Origin: Davidsoniella eucalypti | Taxonomy: Eukaryota > Ascomycota > Sordariomycetes > Microascales > Ceratocystidaceae | Length of the DNA: 64,000 nucleotides | Assembly: GCA_004009845.1 (NCBI GenBank) | Contig: RMBW01000106.1 | Coordinates: 10,001 to 74,000 of the forward strand | Direction of reading: 5' to 3' | Shown here: one piece after another, positions 23,549 through 35,740 of the stretch | How positions within the stretch are numbered: position 1 is the stretch's first letter | Layout of the letters: every line of letters starts with the position of its first letter | Translations under genes and position numbers: made by a program | The notes under the pieces: generated by a model | Databases searched by the model: none | Seen by the model: the letters and a program-made list of their open reading frames with translations, nothing else | What the model was told of the DNA's origin: nothing

Positions 23549-26500
23549 CTATTTCGTGCGGGTAATCTCAGAAGCCAGCATACCGCACCCACTACAAAGA
23601 ATTCGAGGCCTTCCACCGATTTTGCGCATATAAAAGTTACGACGTCCACATCCCGCACAAGATGATCCTGAAGTTTCACTATCGTCGGATTCCTCGCCTA
23701 TCATAGGCACTTTGATGATAGGCTCTGGCGTGCTCTGCAATACTACTCCGGTCGCCTTATCTAAACTCGTTGTTACTTCTGTAGATATCAGTGCATTTTT
23801 TTCCACTGGAGTGCATGGAGCGGCGGCGATAGCTTCTGATCCTTCAACATCGTTGACTATGATTGCTGGACCAATGCTAAGCCTTCTCTTTGCTCGAGCA
23901 AGAGGGTTCAAAAGTAGGTTACTCCGTATTGTTGGAGTAGAGCTAACATCCTCGGCATTGTTATCTGCTGGTGCTTGGCTGCTTCCAGATCCATTTTGGG
24001 CTTCTGTCTCGGCAACGCTCTGGTCTCTAGACACTTCCTCGGATCTATCCTTGCTAGCATCGCTAGGCGCTGTGGCAGATGACAGGAAGGCGGCTTTAGC
24101 AGCAATGGCAGCAGTCGTAACAGACGCCATAGATATGCCGACAGACCGACCACGCCACCGGTTGAAGAAACCTTCAATGATACCTTCTTGGTGTTCCTGT
24201 GACTTGTCAACATCACTAGGTGTCGAATCAGTAGGTTCTTCCTGAGCTTGGACAGATTCAATTTCAACCTGGCCGTCCATTTCTGACACATGTGAAAAAC
24301 TTGGTGTTGGTGGGACTTGGAGATTTGGGGTACCACTAGGTGTTATGGAATAGTTATTGTCGGTATCACCCAAGACTAGAGTGCCATTGATATAGTGTGC
24401 CTTTCCGGAATCAGGCGGCGTTTGGGGTTGGACAATAGTCATCCTCTTCGAGCGGTCATAATCAGTGATAGGTGTTCTTGGTTGATATATAGCGGAAGCG
24501 TGTTGTTGGGTGCTATTCGGTGTGTTTCGCTGAGAACTTCCATCTTCAACGCCGTAACGCCACGAGTTGATAATTTCCGAGTTTGATTGGGGAGTTCGGA
24601 TGCCCATTCCAACAGCGGCCATGGAATTAAGCTGTGATATGGAGCTGCGGCGGGAGTATGGCTGACCACTGCTTGCAAAACTGGCAAAGCTTGCACGCGT
24701 CATGATACTACCAGTACGCGCGAGTGTTGACAGTCGATGAGAGGACATGTTTTCATGACGGCGCTTTGCAACAGCACAGTCCTGGCGCCAGATGCGAATG
24801 ACACCCGACTTGTCACTAGTGATGATGATGTTTCCGTCATTGTGTGCCGAGCGGGCAATGTATGCAGGCGATTCTTCGGGCTTCATTGTTCGCATCGGAA
24901 CATTGGAGAGAGATGTTTGGCTGGTGGATGCTTCGTTTTTGCTCATAAGCTTGATAGGCGGAGGGTTACATAGATCGTAAACTGGATCATCTGATGTACC
25001 AATGAGTCGCCGAGTAGTAGTTGGAGCAAATATAGCGACTGTGACAATGTCGTCATGGGCGTCGAAGTAATCGAGTGGGCGTTTGTCTTTGATCTCCGAG
25101 TCAGCTGTGGTTGTCGGCCAGATGAAAACTCTCTTGTCCTCGCTACCGGAGATGACATACTGTCCATCGTCGCTTAGGCGGGCATGAATTTGACTCGATG
25201 CGTTCTCGTGCCCTTTAAGCTTCATGTCGAGTGTCTTGTCAGCAAGATCGTACTGACGAATCCGTGAGTCGTTTGAGGTTATAAGAACTTTAGTTCCTCC
25301 GCCACTACCCGCGAATCCGGGTGTGTGGATAGTTTCAATACCAGTAATCTTGCTTCCCTTGGCATTGCGGCCACGAGATGATCGCACATGTATTTCTTTC
25401 TGGAGTTTGAGGCCCTCTGTGTCGAAGAACATACATACACCATTGAGCATGCCGGCGATTGATGTACGGCCATCGGGTGAAAATGCTACTGCAGTGATGA
25501 GATCAGGAACAGGGCTTGAAAAGGCCACCGCTTTATCCGGTATGCTCCATAAACGAAGCACAGAATCCAGCGACCCAGCAAGGAAGAATCGATCGTCGCG
25601 GGGATGAAAGGCAATGCTAGTGACAAAATCCGGATGCTTAAAGATGCAAAGGCTTTCCTGGTAATCGAGATGCCATAGTCGTACTGTTTTATCCATAGAC
25701 GAAGATAATAGGAAACCATTTTTACTCCAGGTCAGATCGAGAACCTCGCCTTCGTGGCTGGCAAATTCACGAACTGGTTTAGAATTAAAGACAGGCGCTC
25801 TGAGTCGCTCTCCATGTGATGGATCAGGAGCGCTGTCTTCTTCGTTGAGCCGTTCTTCTGGTGTCGACAGGACGGAATAGACCCTGACGATTCCATCTTG
25901 ACCCGCTGCTGCAAGATACTTTCCATCTTGGCTAAACTCCATACACCAGACGGCGCCATCGTGTGACGTCAGCTCAGGCCGTGATGGTTTCACGGGCTGT
26001 ATCTGGGAAGTCGAGGTCTCTATACCATATGTTGCTTTAGTAGTGGCTCCTGTGACTTCGCTGGCTTCAGTGGCTGTATTAGCACCAGTAGGCAGCAATA
26101 TATTCGCCGTAGCCGCGTCACGTGAAAGTGCGAGTTCTTGTGCGAGGAATATATAGCCAAATTCTTGTTTGCGTTTGCAATTGGATTTTACTCGCTGGTA
26201 CTTGACAGGCTCTTTGTGGTGTGGTATGAAGCCACTGGCGGCCGGAGACATGAGGACGCGAGACCCATCTTGCCGCACATCACCGACTTCAGAGAACTCG
26301 CCATCTGCAATAGAGCCTTCTTTACGGCGGCTACCCATCATGCTAAATCGGTTGAAGAATGATGAAGTTCTTCTATGGAAACAAAGGATTATAAATCAGC
26401 ATTGCGTGGTGAAAGACACAAGTTAGATGTAACTTACCTTTTTTCCTTGAAGTCACCTGCTATGTTGCTATATGATAATGGGGTGCTTTCACTACCGGTT

Positions 26501-27503
26501 GCCCGTGACGTCTTACGAGAATGGTTGACGGATCTACTACCCGTCCCTTTGCTTGTCGTCAAGTCGGTACTCGGGTTGTTGGCCCGGCCAGGGATCCGGC
26601 CAAGTAAGTGAGGATGAGGCAGTGGCAGCGAAAGTGAGTGTGAATGGGCATGTGAAGCCTCATTGGTAGAGGTGCGTAATAATATTTGCTATACAATTTA
26701 CATACATGTCAGTTGGAACTAGGTGATGATTCAAGTCAGGTGAATGTTGTATGAAAGCTAGACATAGTGATGCCTCAGTACATTAACCAGGTGTGAAATG
26801 CTTTTTCTAATAGTCAAGACTGAAGAAGCCTCTCTTCTTCTTAAAGAGCGATAATTAAACCCTGGCCAGTCTCAAAGGTATGTTGTCGATTCAACAGTGC
26901 AAAATCTCAAGGATTCTGCTAGACTAGTTCGCTCTCGGTACGAGAATGTACGAGCTCGCATATTTTATTCAACAATTTTTTGAATAAACAAATGTCGCCG
27001 GAAAGGATGGTAAAATAGTATTGGTAACAAGAGGATGAATTACTAACCTGGGATAATGGGTCAAGATTGTTGTTAGCTGCTGAAGTTGAATTCATAGGCA
27101 CCGAAGAAGCAGCGCCGGCACCGATTAATGAGCCTCCACTGCTCAGAATGGTAGGGTTTGAGCGTGCTTGACCACGATTCTTCTGATCAGCATCCCTTTC
27201 TTCCTCCATTGTTCCGCTAGATTGGAACTTGGAAGAATTGTGGCGGACTTCCACCATAGCGGACGTACAAGACGACGGTGACCCTCTTTGAGCATCGCCA
27301 TAGCAAGCATTGCTAGAATGGGAAGCTGCTGGTGTTGTCGGCAGCGTAGGCAACGGAGAAGGCGAGAGAGGAATCCGAGGTGTCGACATATCAGAAGATG
27401 CTTGACTGACAGCGTTATTATGAGGATAGGTTCGGGAATGTAAGGTACCGTCGCTACGATCGACAAGGACAGGAGTAGATGATCGAAATTTTGCAGCTGC
27501 CAT
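23549..27503 (-). CDS. large WD40-repeat protein, WDR44/Dgr2-like, with C-terminal CxxC pairs
   Basis: Three minus-strand exons, 27503-27048, 26688-26438 and 26372-23549, give 1176 aa in one frame. Introns are 359 bp (GTTAGT..TATAG) and 65 bp (GTAAGT..CATAG). The long first intron could hide a small exon. A Ser-rich disordered N region precedes KQEFGYIFLAQELALSRD, a block shared with fungal Dgr2-type and animal WDR44 proteins. WD40 repeats fill about residues 365-780, for example DKTVRLWHLDY, DSVLRLWSIPD and DKRVFIWPTT. The Ser/Thr-rich C region ends with CAGC and CSGC pairs (about 1140-1170), a possible zinc ribbon. WDR44 binds Rab11, but whether this protein acts in trafficking is only inference. 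Confidence 0.8.
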
Positions 27504-29911
27504 CGTCCATGGCTTCCGCTACAGGGAGCAAAAATTGGACGAATACTCTGATATTCAACAGATCTGCGATCGACGTATATGTAGTGTATCGACAAGATAT
27601 ATCGATCGTAGTCAGGCCATGCGATTCCAGCAGAATAAAGCGATAAGTTGGGACGGGTCGGTAACCAATCAACAATCGATAGATAGATACATGTAGTAGA
27701 CAAAATAAGTCACTGGGGTAGTAGGCGCAGCAAACGATGCTGACGACAGCGGAAAACCCAACCAAGGGTAGATTTGTACTTGTTTGCCGTGACTGTAATG
27801 GCTGCGGCAGTTTCGGATTAGCTTGCGATCAGTCGCGGGGCGCAATTTCGAGAAGAAAGAGAAGCAATAATAAGGTTGGGTGATAGACGAAAGGAAAAGA
27901 AAAACAAAACTAGATGAGTTGGGCCGTCGCAAGTACACAGTCGGGTCGATACTGGGTTCGTCACAATCGGCCGCAGGTGTTGATATGGAGAGCGATTAAG
28001 CTTTACGATGACCCGAGCGCAGGGACCGGCGCAATAGGGTAGCGGGCGGAAATATAAAATAAAGTAAAGCCACTCACTCTACTTGAGGTAATCTGTGTTT
28101 TCTCGATGCAGGATCCAAGTATCGATATCTGTGTGGCTTGCTCGTGCTCTGTCGACAGTCAGCATGGCGGACTTCAATGACGATGTAAATAAATATCGGA
28201 CAGAAATAGATATAGCATCGGTATTCCTTTTGTATCTTGCACTCCTTATTTTAGGTCAGGATTTCATGGCAAGCTAAGCCTAAGCTATAGGCAGATTTTA
28301 GCTTGTGATTATGGATCCGGATTAGTCCAACTATGTTTTGGGCATAGCAAGCTGTATTTAGAGGTGGCAATACGCAGCTGGTAGTGATATTTACCTTTAG
28401 GTAAGCATAGTACCTTTTTATTCCTCTCTAGTCAAGTCAAGAATGGGAATATAGATATTCGGTATGGGTTTAGACCAGAGAAAAAACATAAATTTTGTAG
28501 TTGCACTAGTATACGAGCTTTCTCAAATGTCAGCCAAGTGGAAACGTCATTCAAACAATGGATGAATCCTAGGATCTGATAATATAGCTGTAGACTGCTG
28601 CCTTGAGTTAACCTTACAGGGTATCACTAGAAGTTCTAGGTATAGCTACAATTAGTTGTATTTGAATGAGCTGCTAGAATTCAGAGCTAGGATAGTTGAA
28701 AATGGTATATCGAGAGATAGAACTAGAGATTGCAATATACGTAGGACGAACTCCGATTATCCTAAGCGCAGCCTACGAATGCGTAGTCAATAACTCTCGT
28801 CATATGTTATACACAAGATGGCTCAAAGACTGTTCTAGGAGCGCCAGAGGAGCGGAGCGGGATCGAGCTTATGGGATAACCTAGCACAAGGTAGCATTTA
28901 ATTGAAGCGAGATCAGGGAGCAAGAAAACAGGAAGAAAAGAAAAAGACAAGACAGACAGTGCCAATGTCTTTGAAAGGATGACGACGAGAAACGAGAAAA
29001 GAAGACAAGAAGGGGAAAAAGCAAACATTCATTCGGGATCGGAATGCAAGCGACGATGAAAGGGGAAAATGAGTCGCCGCTTCAAGGAGTCTTCAATATC
29101 TGTAAACACATGCTATACAATATTACCGATAAAATATCGTAGCACCCAAGGTTTTGGCGAGGAAATAATTGTGCGGTGCACCTGACTTTCTGCAATGCAT
29201 TATAGATATTGAGCCGACAATTAGCAACGATTGAGGAAGTCATGCAGACCGGGAAATTACCATAACAGCGGCACATATTATTACATCGAGTCTCTGCGTC
29301 GGAAAGTGCAAGCACTACCAAACAAGTAACAGGTTATTCATGGTATCAAAACTAGAGGGTATCACTATTCACTATTGACTAAAATATTCGGCTAGGCCGC
29401 AAATATTGTAAACTGCCGGATTGCATAGTCCGCCGAAGCTTTTTTTTTGCGACAATAATTCATTTATCTTCCAGAGGATTTCTTCTAGCCTGACTAATGC
29501 ACTCGCTCACTCCCTTTCTGGCTTTGTAAAGCTTTCCGTGAGTTCCGTAATTTTCCACGACCTCGAATCAAAAAAGTAAACAACCCGAAAAAAGCCCACG
29601 TGGAAGGGCGCATAACACACAATTTAGATCGTTGCCAGCTTCCTTTTTCTCGAGGATCCATAAATGGCTTTACTAAATAAGTCGTTTCAGTCTATCATTT
29701 GCTCATCGTGGTGCATGATAATGGATTAGGTGTGATACACATCATGAATTCTATAAAAAAAAAATCGAGACACCGCTAACTATCTAAAATGAAATGAACA
29801 GAATGCAAGATCCGCGCCTAAATGTCTATATCGTGTGTGCCTGTTTCACATCGCTCCGCGCTACTCTAGATATTTGTTATACAAGCCAAGTATGTCCGGC
29901 TATATCTAGTC
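27504..29911. other. upstream region of the WD40 gene, no gene seen
   Basis: About 2.4 kb. ORFs up to 186 codons overlap the 5' end of the WD40 gene in other frames and look like shadows. No RNA gene was noticed. Confidence 0.45.
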
Positions 29912-31298
29912 TTACAGCTTCGAGTTCCGTACCTTGGCCGGCTGTACCACGCCGTCTTGATACCCGGTTGCCACATGGGTTCCCCGTGGATTCCACACAC
30001 GAGTAAACATAGCACCACGGCCAGCCTCGGCGCGAGGGAACATGGCCTCCACCATCCACCAGACCTCATCAGCCTCGGCGTGGCCATGCTGCATAACCAG
30101 CTCTGGGGGGTTGCAGTGTACGTAGAACGCCGAGCTCAGGGTGCCGGTTTGGAGGCCACGCTCGCCGATGATGTTGACGTCTTCGACTAGAGCTACCAGC
30201 CCATTCCGGTCCGAAGCAAATGCATGTACTGCTGCATGTGCTGTTTGATCGGACGCGTCCAGCGGCGCAAGCAGCCGATACAGAAGCAGCTCCCGGCGTG
30301 CGGCGACAGGGCGTCCAGAGTTATATGCACGCATGTCTACCCTTCTAGTCTCGATCGCAGGTGGTGATGTTCCGATAAAGCCAGCTGCTACAGGGAACAC
30401 GGTACTAGTGCCTGAACTGCCCGCGACAGCCCAAGCACAGCGACGACGAGACGCCAGTATTGACGCGTACTCTTGTGGGAACGCTTCCTGTATGCTTAAC
30501 AAAGGCGCATGTGGCTTTTCAGGAACAGACTCTTTAAACGTTATGAGGGCCGAGAAGCATACGCTTTCAAGCGGTCCTGCCGCATCATCATCCGTAAAGT
30601 AGGCAGTGGCTTGATTTGCGATCGGGGCTACAAGTGCCGAACTAGTGGCTTGGGACGACTGCACAAAGGCTACAGCGGACACAGAGGGTTGTCGAACGGT
30701 GACCAATCGTGTTAGAAAGGACTTGCTCGAAGCCACCGGCGTCACATCGAATATGTAGGGCCGGTCAGTAAGCCCGATTTTGTTGAAAGTTCCCTGGACA
30801 GTCTGGTGAGTGGGGTCAGTATAAAAGAGAACCAAAAACATCGTATCGCCATGGTACAGAGCAGAAACAAAAAGGTGAAAGCATTCGTCCATCTATGTGG
30901 TCCATAACCATCAAACATCGTCATGTCATGAATTCAAAGTGACATTCACACAACACATGCAGCAAATCGAGCAGGAAGACTACAGCCAATGTAAGAGGCG
31001 TTAAGAATCGAGACCCTAGAAAAAGAAAGTAAGAATAAGAACCACTCACATGTATCCCCAATACGGCTGGGTTCGTCTCGTCCTCCAACAACGCCCGCTG
31101 TGCTGCTAACATAGCCTGGGCATACACACAACCTCCGAACGCTGCCCTATTTCTGCTGTTCATGCCATCGCTATTATTGCCCGAGGGAGCCCAGGCTGGC
31201 CGAGCACTATAAAAGCGTTTGATCGATGCAGTAGTAGAAGACGTATCAGTATTTGGTAGTGTATGAAGCTCAAAGGCGTCTTGGAATGAAAGTGGCAT
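29912..31298 (-). CDS. acyl-CoA thioesterase II-like double-hotdog protein
   Basis: Two minus-strand exons, 31298-31050 and 30802-29912, give 379 aa. The 247-bp intron (GTGAGT..CACCAG) is long for this window and might include a small extra exon. Hotdog 1 carries NRAAFGGCVYAQAMLAAQRAL, then GTFNKIGLTDRPYIFDVTPV and SFLTRLVTVRQPSVSAVAF, as in acyl-CoA thioesterase II and fungal homologues. The C-terminal hotdog ends GTHVATGYQDGVVQP with the Gln of the catalytic set. Where TesB-type enzymes have a catalytic Asp before the conserved WFH, this protein has LSSAFYVH. Activity may therefore be altered. No clear C-terminal peroxisomal SKL-type signal is present, since the end is NSKL. Confidence 0.7.
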
Positions 31299-32191
31299 CG
31301 TGACAAGAGGGAAGAAATAACGTCAGATCGATATAACAACGCGAGAAGGTAAGCAGTCACGAATAAGAGTGAGATGTTATATACTTGTTGGTTCGTTTTT
31401 TGATAGGGAAAACGGAGAAAACAACAACTGCAGACGTCCTTTTTTGGGCGGTAGGATGCTAGAAGCTATATAAAAGAACAGTCTCTCTCCATGACGAACA
31501 GTATAAAAGGCCAGGGGAGAAAGGGAGGTCAAGGATCTTCAAAGAAACCCTGAAATGAAGACGTGACCTACATACTTGGTTGTTCTATGGACCCGTCAGG
31601 AGAAGTATAGTGGCTAGGGGTATCACGATTTAGGGGCTCATTGAGAACTGAATAGAAACAGTGTAAAGAATGACACGCTGAAAGATGAATGCGCTTAGAC
31701 AGAAGGAAAGGACTCAAGGCTAACATGCATATGTACAGGTACGACACTTCTCAAGGTCTAAAAGGTCCCAAAGCTGTCCACTTCAAATCAGAGATATGTA
31801 CATATGTATGCATGACAAAACGGGAGGGCGGGTAAGGCCGCCTTTTGTTGTATTACAGTGCTGATCGTCCCAGGTTCCAAGATAGGAAAGTTGACGCATG
31901 GCCCTGATCTTCGGGGTCTGAATTAGTTAAAAAATGCCACATGAAATGGCATCTAACGTCACAAATAGAATATCAGCAGGTTGATGGTATGTGTTAACCC
32001 TAACCAATATTTCATTATAACCCTCCCGTTTAACCTCCTTCAACATACACATATTCATTCACCAAGTCAACCGCAGAAAGGCATGTTTAGTTTGTATTAG
32101 ATATTGAATTTTCAGAAATCTGTTTCATAATATGAGTACATATTCATAGCTTAAGATGTATCTCTTTGCTTTGTCTATCCATCTACAAAAA
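31299..32191. other. promoter of the thioesterase gene / 3' side of DPB11
   Basis: No gene is seen. A telomere-like TTAACCCTAACC lies near 31993 and a second AACCCT about 25 bp on, with no longer array. Confidence 0.45.
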
Positions 32192-34837
32192 TCATGTGCA
32201 CCCCGTAGATCCCTCCTTCATTTTGTTCAACAACTTAGCTCGAACCTTGGAAGCCTCTGGATCTACATATTCCACTTGAGTAGCTGCAGGAACGCTGCTC
32301 TGCTCTGCATTTACTCCGTCTTCGGAGAAAACACTTGGCCAGCTATTATTATTACTGTTACTATTAGTATTGTTATTGTCGCCATTGCTAGAACTTGCAG
32401 GGGCTTCGTGACTAGCAGACGACATGCTACTCATATTCCGTCCGAATACACGACGATTACGTTTACGTGGTTCTGCTTCTGGTGCTGATGTCCCGCTATC
32501 GCTGATACCCGAGTCGGCACCAGTAGTTATGTGTTTATCCAAGATGTTGAGTAACTGATCAGATAGCGCTTTACGCTCTGCTACCTTTACATTAGACTCC
32601 GGAACACCGGTTTTGGCTCCGACTCCAGCTGACTCGGCACTGATACTACGCTGATGAGAACCACCGTCTATAGTACCTTTATCCGAGGGAGGCTTCAGCA
32701 CTGCTTCTAGATCGTCGTCGTCTGACTCCTCATCCAGCATCGCCTGCGCAAACGATACTGACGTATTAGTCGTTGGCCCCCAGGTCTGCGATGTGGTCTC
32801 CTTCTTGGGCGCTGTCGTCTTGTTGTCTGAATCTGAAGCTTTGTTGAGTATATTATCAGACACATCAAACAAAGGGCCAGTAGGAGTTGTAGATGCCACA
32901 TTCCGAGAAGTTTGCTTCTTTGAATTTGCGATAGGATACGACTTGACTTTGCCGTTAGTGAACGCTGTTGGGTCGAAGCCTGCCATAGGGGGGGCCTGTA
33001 ACGATCCCGCTTTATTTTTATTCCTTTCAGCTTGCCGTGGAGCGTCTCGTTGTTTGTCTTGATTACTAGCGGAGGTTGTTGATGCTGTTGACGAGCTTTT
33101 CCGGCTGTGGCGTAATGCATCTTGGCTTTTGCGTAGTTTCAAGGCGTGTTGCTCCAGTTCTTTGAACTTGAAATTGTTCCAGTCAAGCCGTTTTCCTTGC
33201 TCTATACTAGCCCAAAGCCAGTCGATACTGACAATCGGGATACCCTGCTGAATGGCGGCCTCGATCTTTTCCTTGCGTGCTTTAGCAAGAGATCGCAGCA
33301 TCAATATTGAGCACTGAGCATTGAAGTACTCAGAGAGAGTAGCACCTAGCTGACTGATAGCTCGAGAGACATGATGAAGATCAATACCAGTGAAGCCAGA
33401 TGCGTGGATACGGAGTTTCTCGAATTCGGAAATGGGAAAACTACGGAACGGCCGGCCTATGACGTGTGAATTGGGGTCGAGCAAAGACTTGGCGAATAGA
33501 CACCTTTCTACATAGAACTCGGTCACAACACTTATGGGAACAACCGTTCCTATAGCGAGAGATTCGATTTCCTTGTACGGGAAATCCTGAGGTACAAGCA
33601 CAAACCGCTTGCCAACACAAGGCAGAGCTTGAGCTTCGTCTACAGAGTTACATACCGTCCCGCCACGGCTAGCCACAGCCTGACGGGCTATGCGCAACTT
33701 TTGAGTCTTGTACCCATGAATGTAGAAGTTGCAGCCGGTAAATGTTGCCGTACCGTGAGATAAAGCGTCTGTATGTGGTACCACTGGAGAAACTGCTGGT
33801 GCCGGTGAAGGTGCCGCTTCTTCTGGGTCAGGACCATCGGCAATGATAGACTCATCGAAGGGATCTGCCGCCTTTTCAGCTTCAGTTTCTTTAACGGTAG
33901 CAATGGGATTTTTGCTCCCGCCTAGCATTGACGTCCAGACAGACGCATGTTGAGAGCCAAGCTTCATACTTGCTGTCTTGCGAAGCTTCCGTAATTTTGT
34001 ATCTGGCGCCGCTGCAGCTTCCGCTAGAGCTCTCTTGCGTTTGGTATTTTCACGTGGCACAAAGGCTCCAGCGCCTTGTTGATCCGCCGGTAGAAGAGGG
34101 TTGAAACATTTCTCGTCGAGAATCATGCCTCTCTCTATACTTGCTGTGAGCCATGCCACAGATACAGTATAAAGCCCCCAATTCAGGGCGGCCTCGTACT
34201 TACGTCCAGACGGCCTTGATACTATCAGATGAGTTGCAGATTTCGTCAACTCGCCTGAATATATGCCGCCATTGGCCTCGATCTGTTGGCGTATGCGTAC
34301 ACGCTCCTGGGCTAATAACGAGTTAGATCAAATGCAGTATACGGTAAAGGGCCATACACATAGTATAACTCACGATCGTCGACGCCCGTGAGACAAATCC
34401 TTAATCTGCCACGCTCTCCAGAGACAATGCCTTCAGCATTTGTTGTTGATCCACAGGTCTCCAACGTCGCCAATGTGTACTTTTTTTCTAATTCAGCAAA
34501 ATCGAACTGGTCGGCTCTCCATGCGTCTCGTACGGCGTTTATCCATGCTGGATCCATGGCTTTGATATCTGGTCGAGCTCGCGCAACATGAGTGTATTTC
34601 GGAGTATCGTATTTCCCGACTAGAAGATGCGTAACGTCAGGTGTCAAGTCGTAGATGTGCTCGCCGCCAAGTTGTTGAGTCGTAATTGCAATCGATTCCT
34701 AAACTTGAGTTAGCATTCAAGACAAAGACCAGCCAAGTAGAGTCTAAGCTTACTCTTTCATAAACTGGTAAGCTAGTACAGCACACAACTACACCAGTGA
34801 GCGCATTGGTGGCACTGAGAGGCTCATCGGGGTCCAT
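32192..34837 (-). CDS. DPB11: BRCT-repeat replication and checkpoint protein, Dpb11/Rad4(Cut5)/TopBP1 family
   Basis: Three minus-strand exons, 34837-34754, 34698-34374 and 34311-32192, give 842 aa. Introns are 55 and 62 bp. Dpb11/Rad4 bridges phosphorylated Sld3/Sld2 for origin firing and activates Mec1/ATR at damage. BRCT1 (about 10-110) includes HIYDLTPDVTHLLVG and the W of MDPAWI. BRCT2 (about 128-215) includes QIEANGGIYSGELTKSATHL and VSVAWLTASIERG. BRCT3-4 (about 325-530) include FTGCNFYIHGY and IVSIDWLWASIEQGKRL. The C tail is disordered and Ser/Asn-rich and corresponds to the checkpoint-activation region. Splicing at 34311 gives GVDDPQERVRIRQQIE, which matches family spacing. An MCB element lies upstream. 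Confidence 0.88.
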
Positions 34838-35740
34838 AGTGATGTTACGGGTAGTTTTCCGTGGTAATTTCAGATGTATATAGACAAACAGCTAGTAGAG
34901 AGCTATGATTCGTAAACGGCGCAATAGAGTGTGAATGCGATATATCGGGGACGATGAGGCCTTGGTTAGAGCAATATAAACAAAGGTACGATTTGATATA
35001 TGGTATGGGTGTTATGTAAAAAACAAAGACGAATTAAAGAGAAGCGGTAGATTAAGAAGGGACTATATTATTGCTAGATATAAAAAAATAAAGAAAGACT
35101 GGCTTGTGATGTGGTATTTAAACATTCAGCATGACATGTATGAATCTTGGGAATAATATTTCTAGAACGCGTCTACCCGCGACTTTTTTCACTTTTTGGC
35201 GTAAAGTGGTTGCCCTGTATTATTTACACTGTGCCAATACTGCAATAACGGGGTTTCTATAGTTATGAATGTCACAGTGTGCCACTCACTGTACCACTCC
35301 TAGCCCTTTGTCTTTCCTATCTTGCAGCCCCGACATCACTTCATTGTATGAACCTTTTCTGCCCAATAACGCAGTACTGCCTCACCCAACTCAATAATCT
35401 CGATCAACCGGCAACTGTTTGTACCGTTTGTGGTTTTCTTCTTCTTTTTTCCTTGCCGAATTCTACTCCTCATCCTACTCTCTTTTTTCACCCCGACCGG
35501 CGCAGTTTACGACCTTCGTAGCCGTCTTACTTTCTCGAAAAGACCCCGCTATAACTTATCACAAAAGCCTTAACCACCTGGCCAGCCTCGTCTCACCATA
35601 CAATTGACGACTATCTCGAGCCTCAATCACACCAAGACCAGAGAGACCATCGTGCTTTGAATTAGTCGGTCCTATAGTGAATTTCGCTCGACACTACATA
35701 TCTCTGCCACGGAAGATTACCCTGACGCAAAACTATCAAT
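34838..35740. other. divergent promoter region between DPB11 and DCN1
   Basis: About 900 bp with no gene. It must contain promoters for both divergently transcribed genes. The right half (35270-35640) is C/T-rich, fitting the DCN1 leader. Confidence 0.5.
35167..35172. promoter_or_regulatory. ACGCGT (MCB-type) element upstream of DPB11
   Basis: The palindrome ACGCGT lies 330 bp from the DPB11 ATG. MBF-type complexes use it to drive G1/S genes in yeasts, and DPB11/rad4 is a replication gene. A single site is weak evidence. Confidence 0.3.

Noticed and set aside
31990..32035. interstitial telomere from TTAACCCTAACC
   Set aside because: Only about one and a half repeat units are present.
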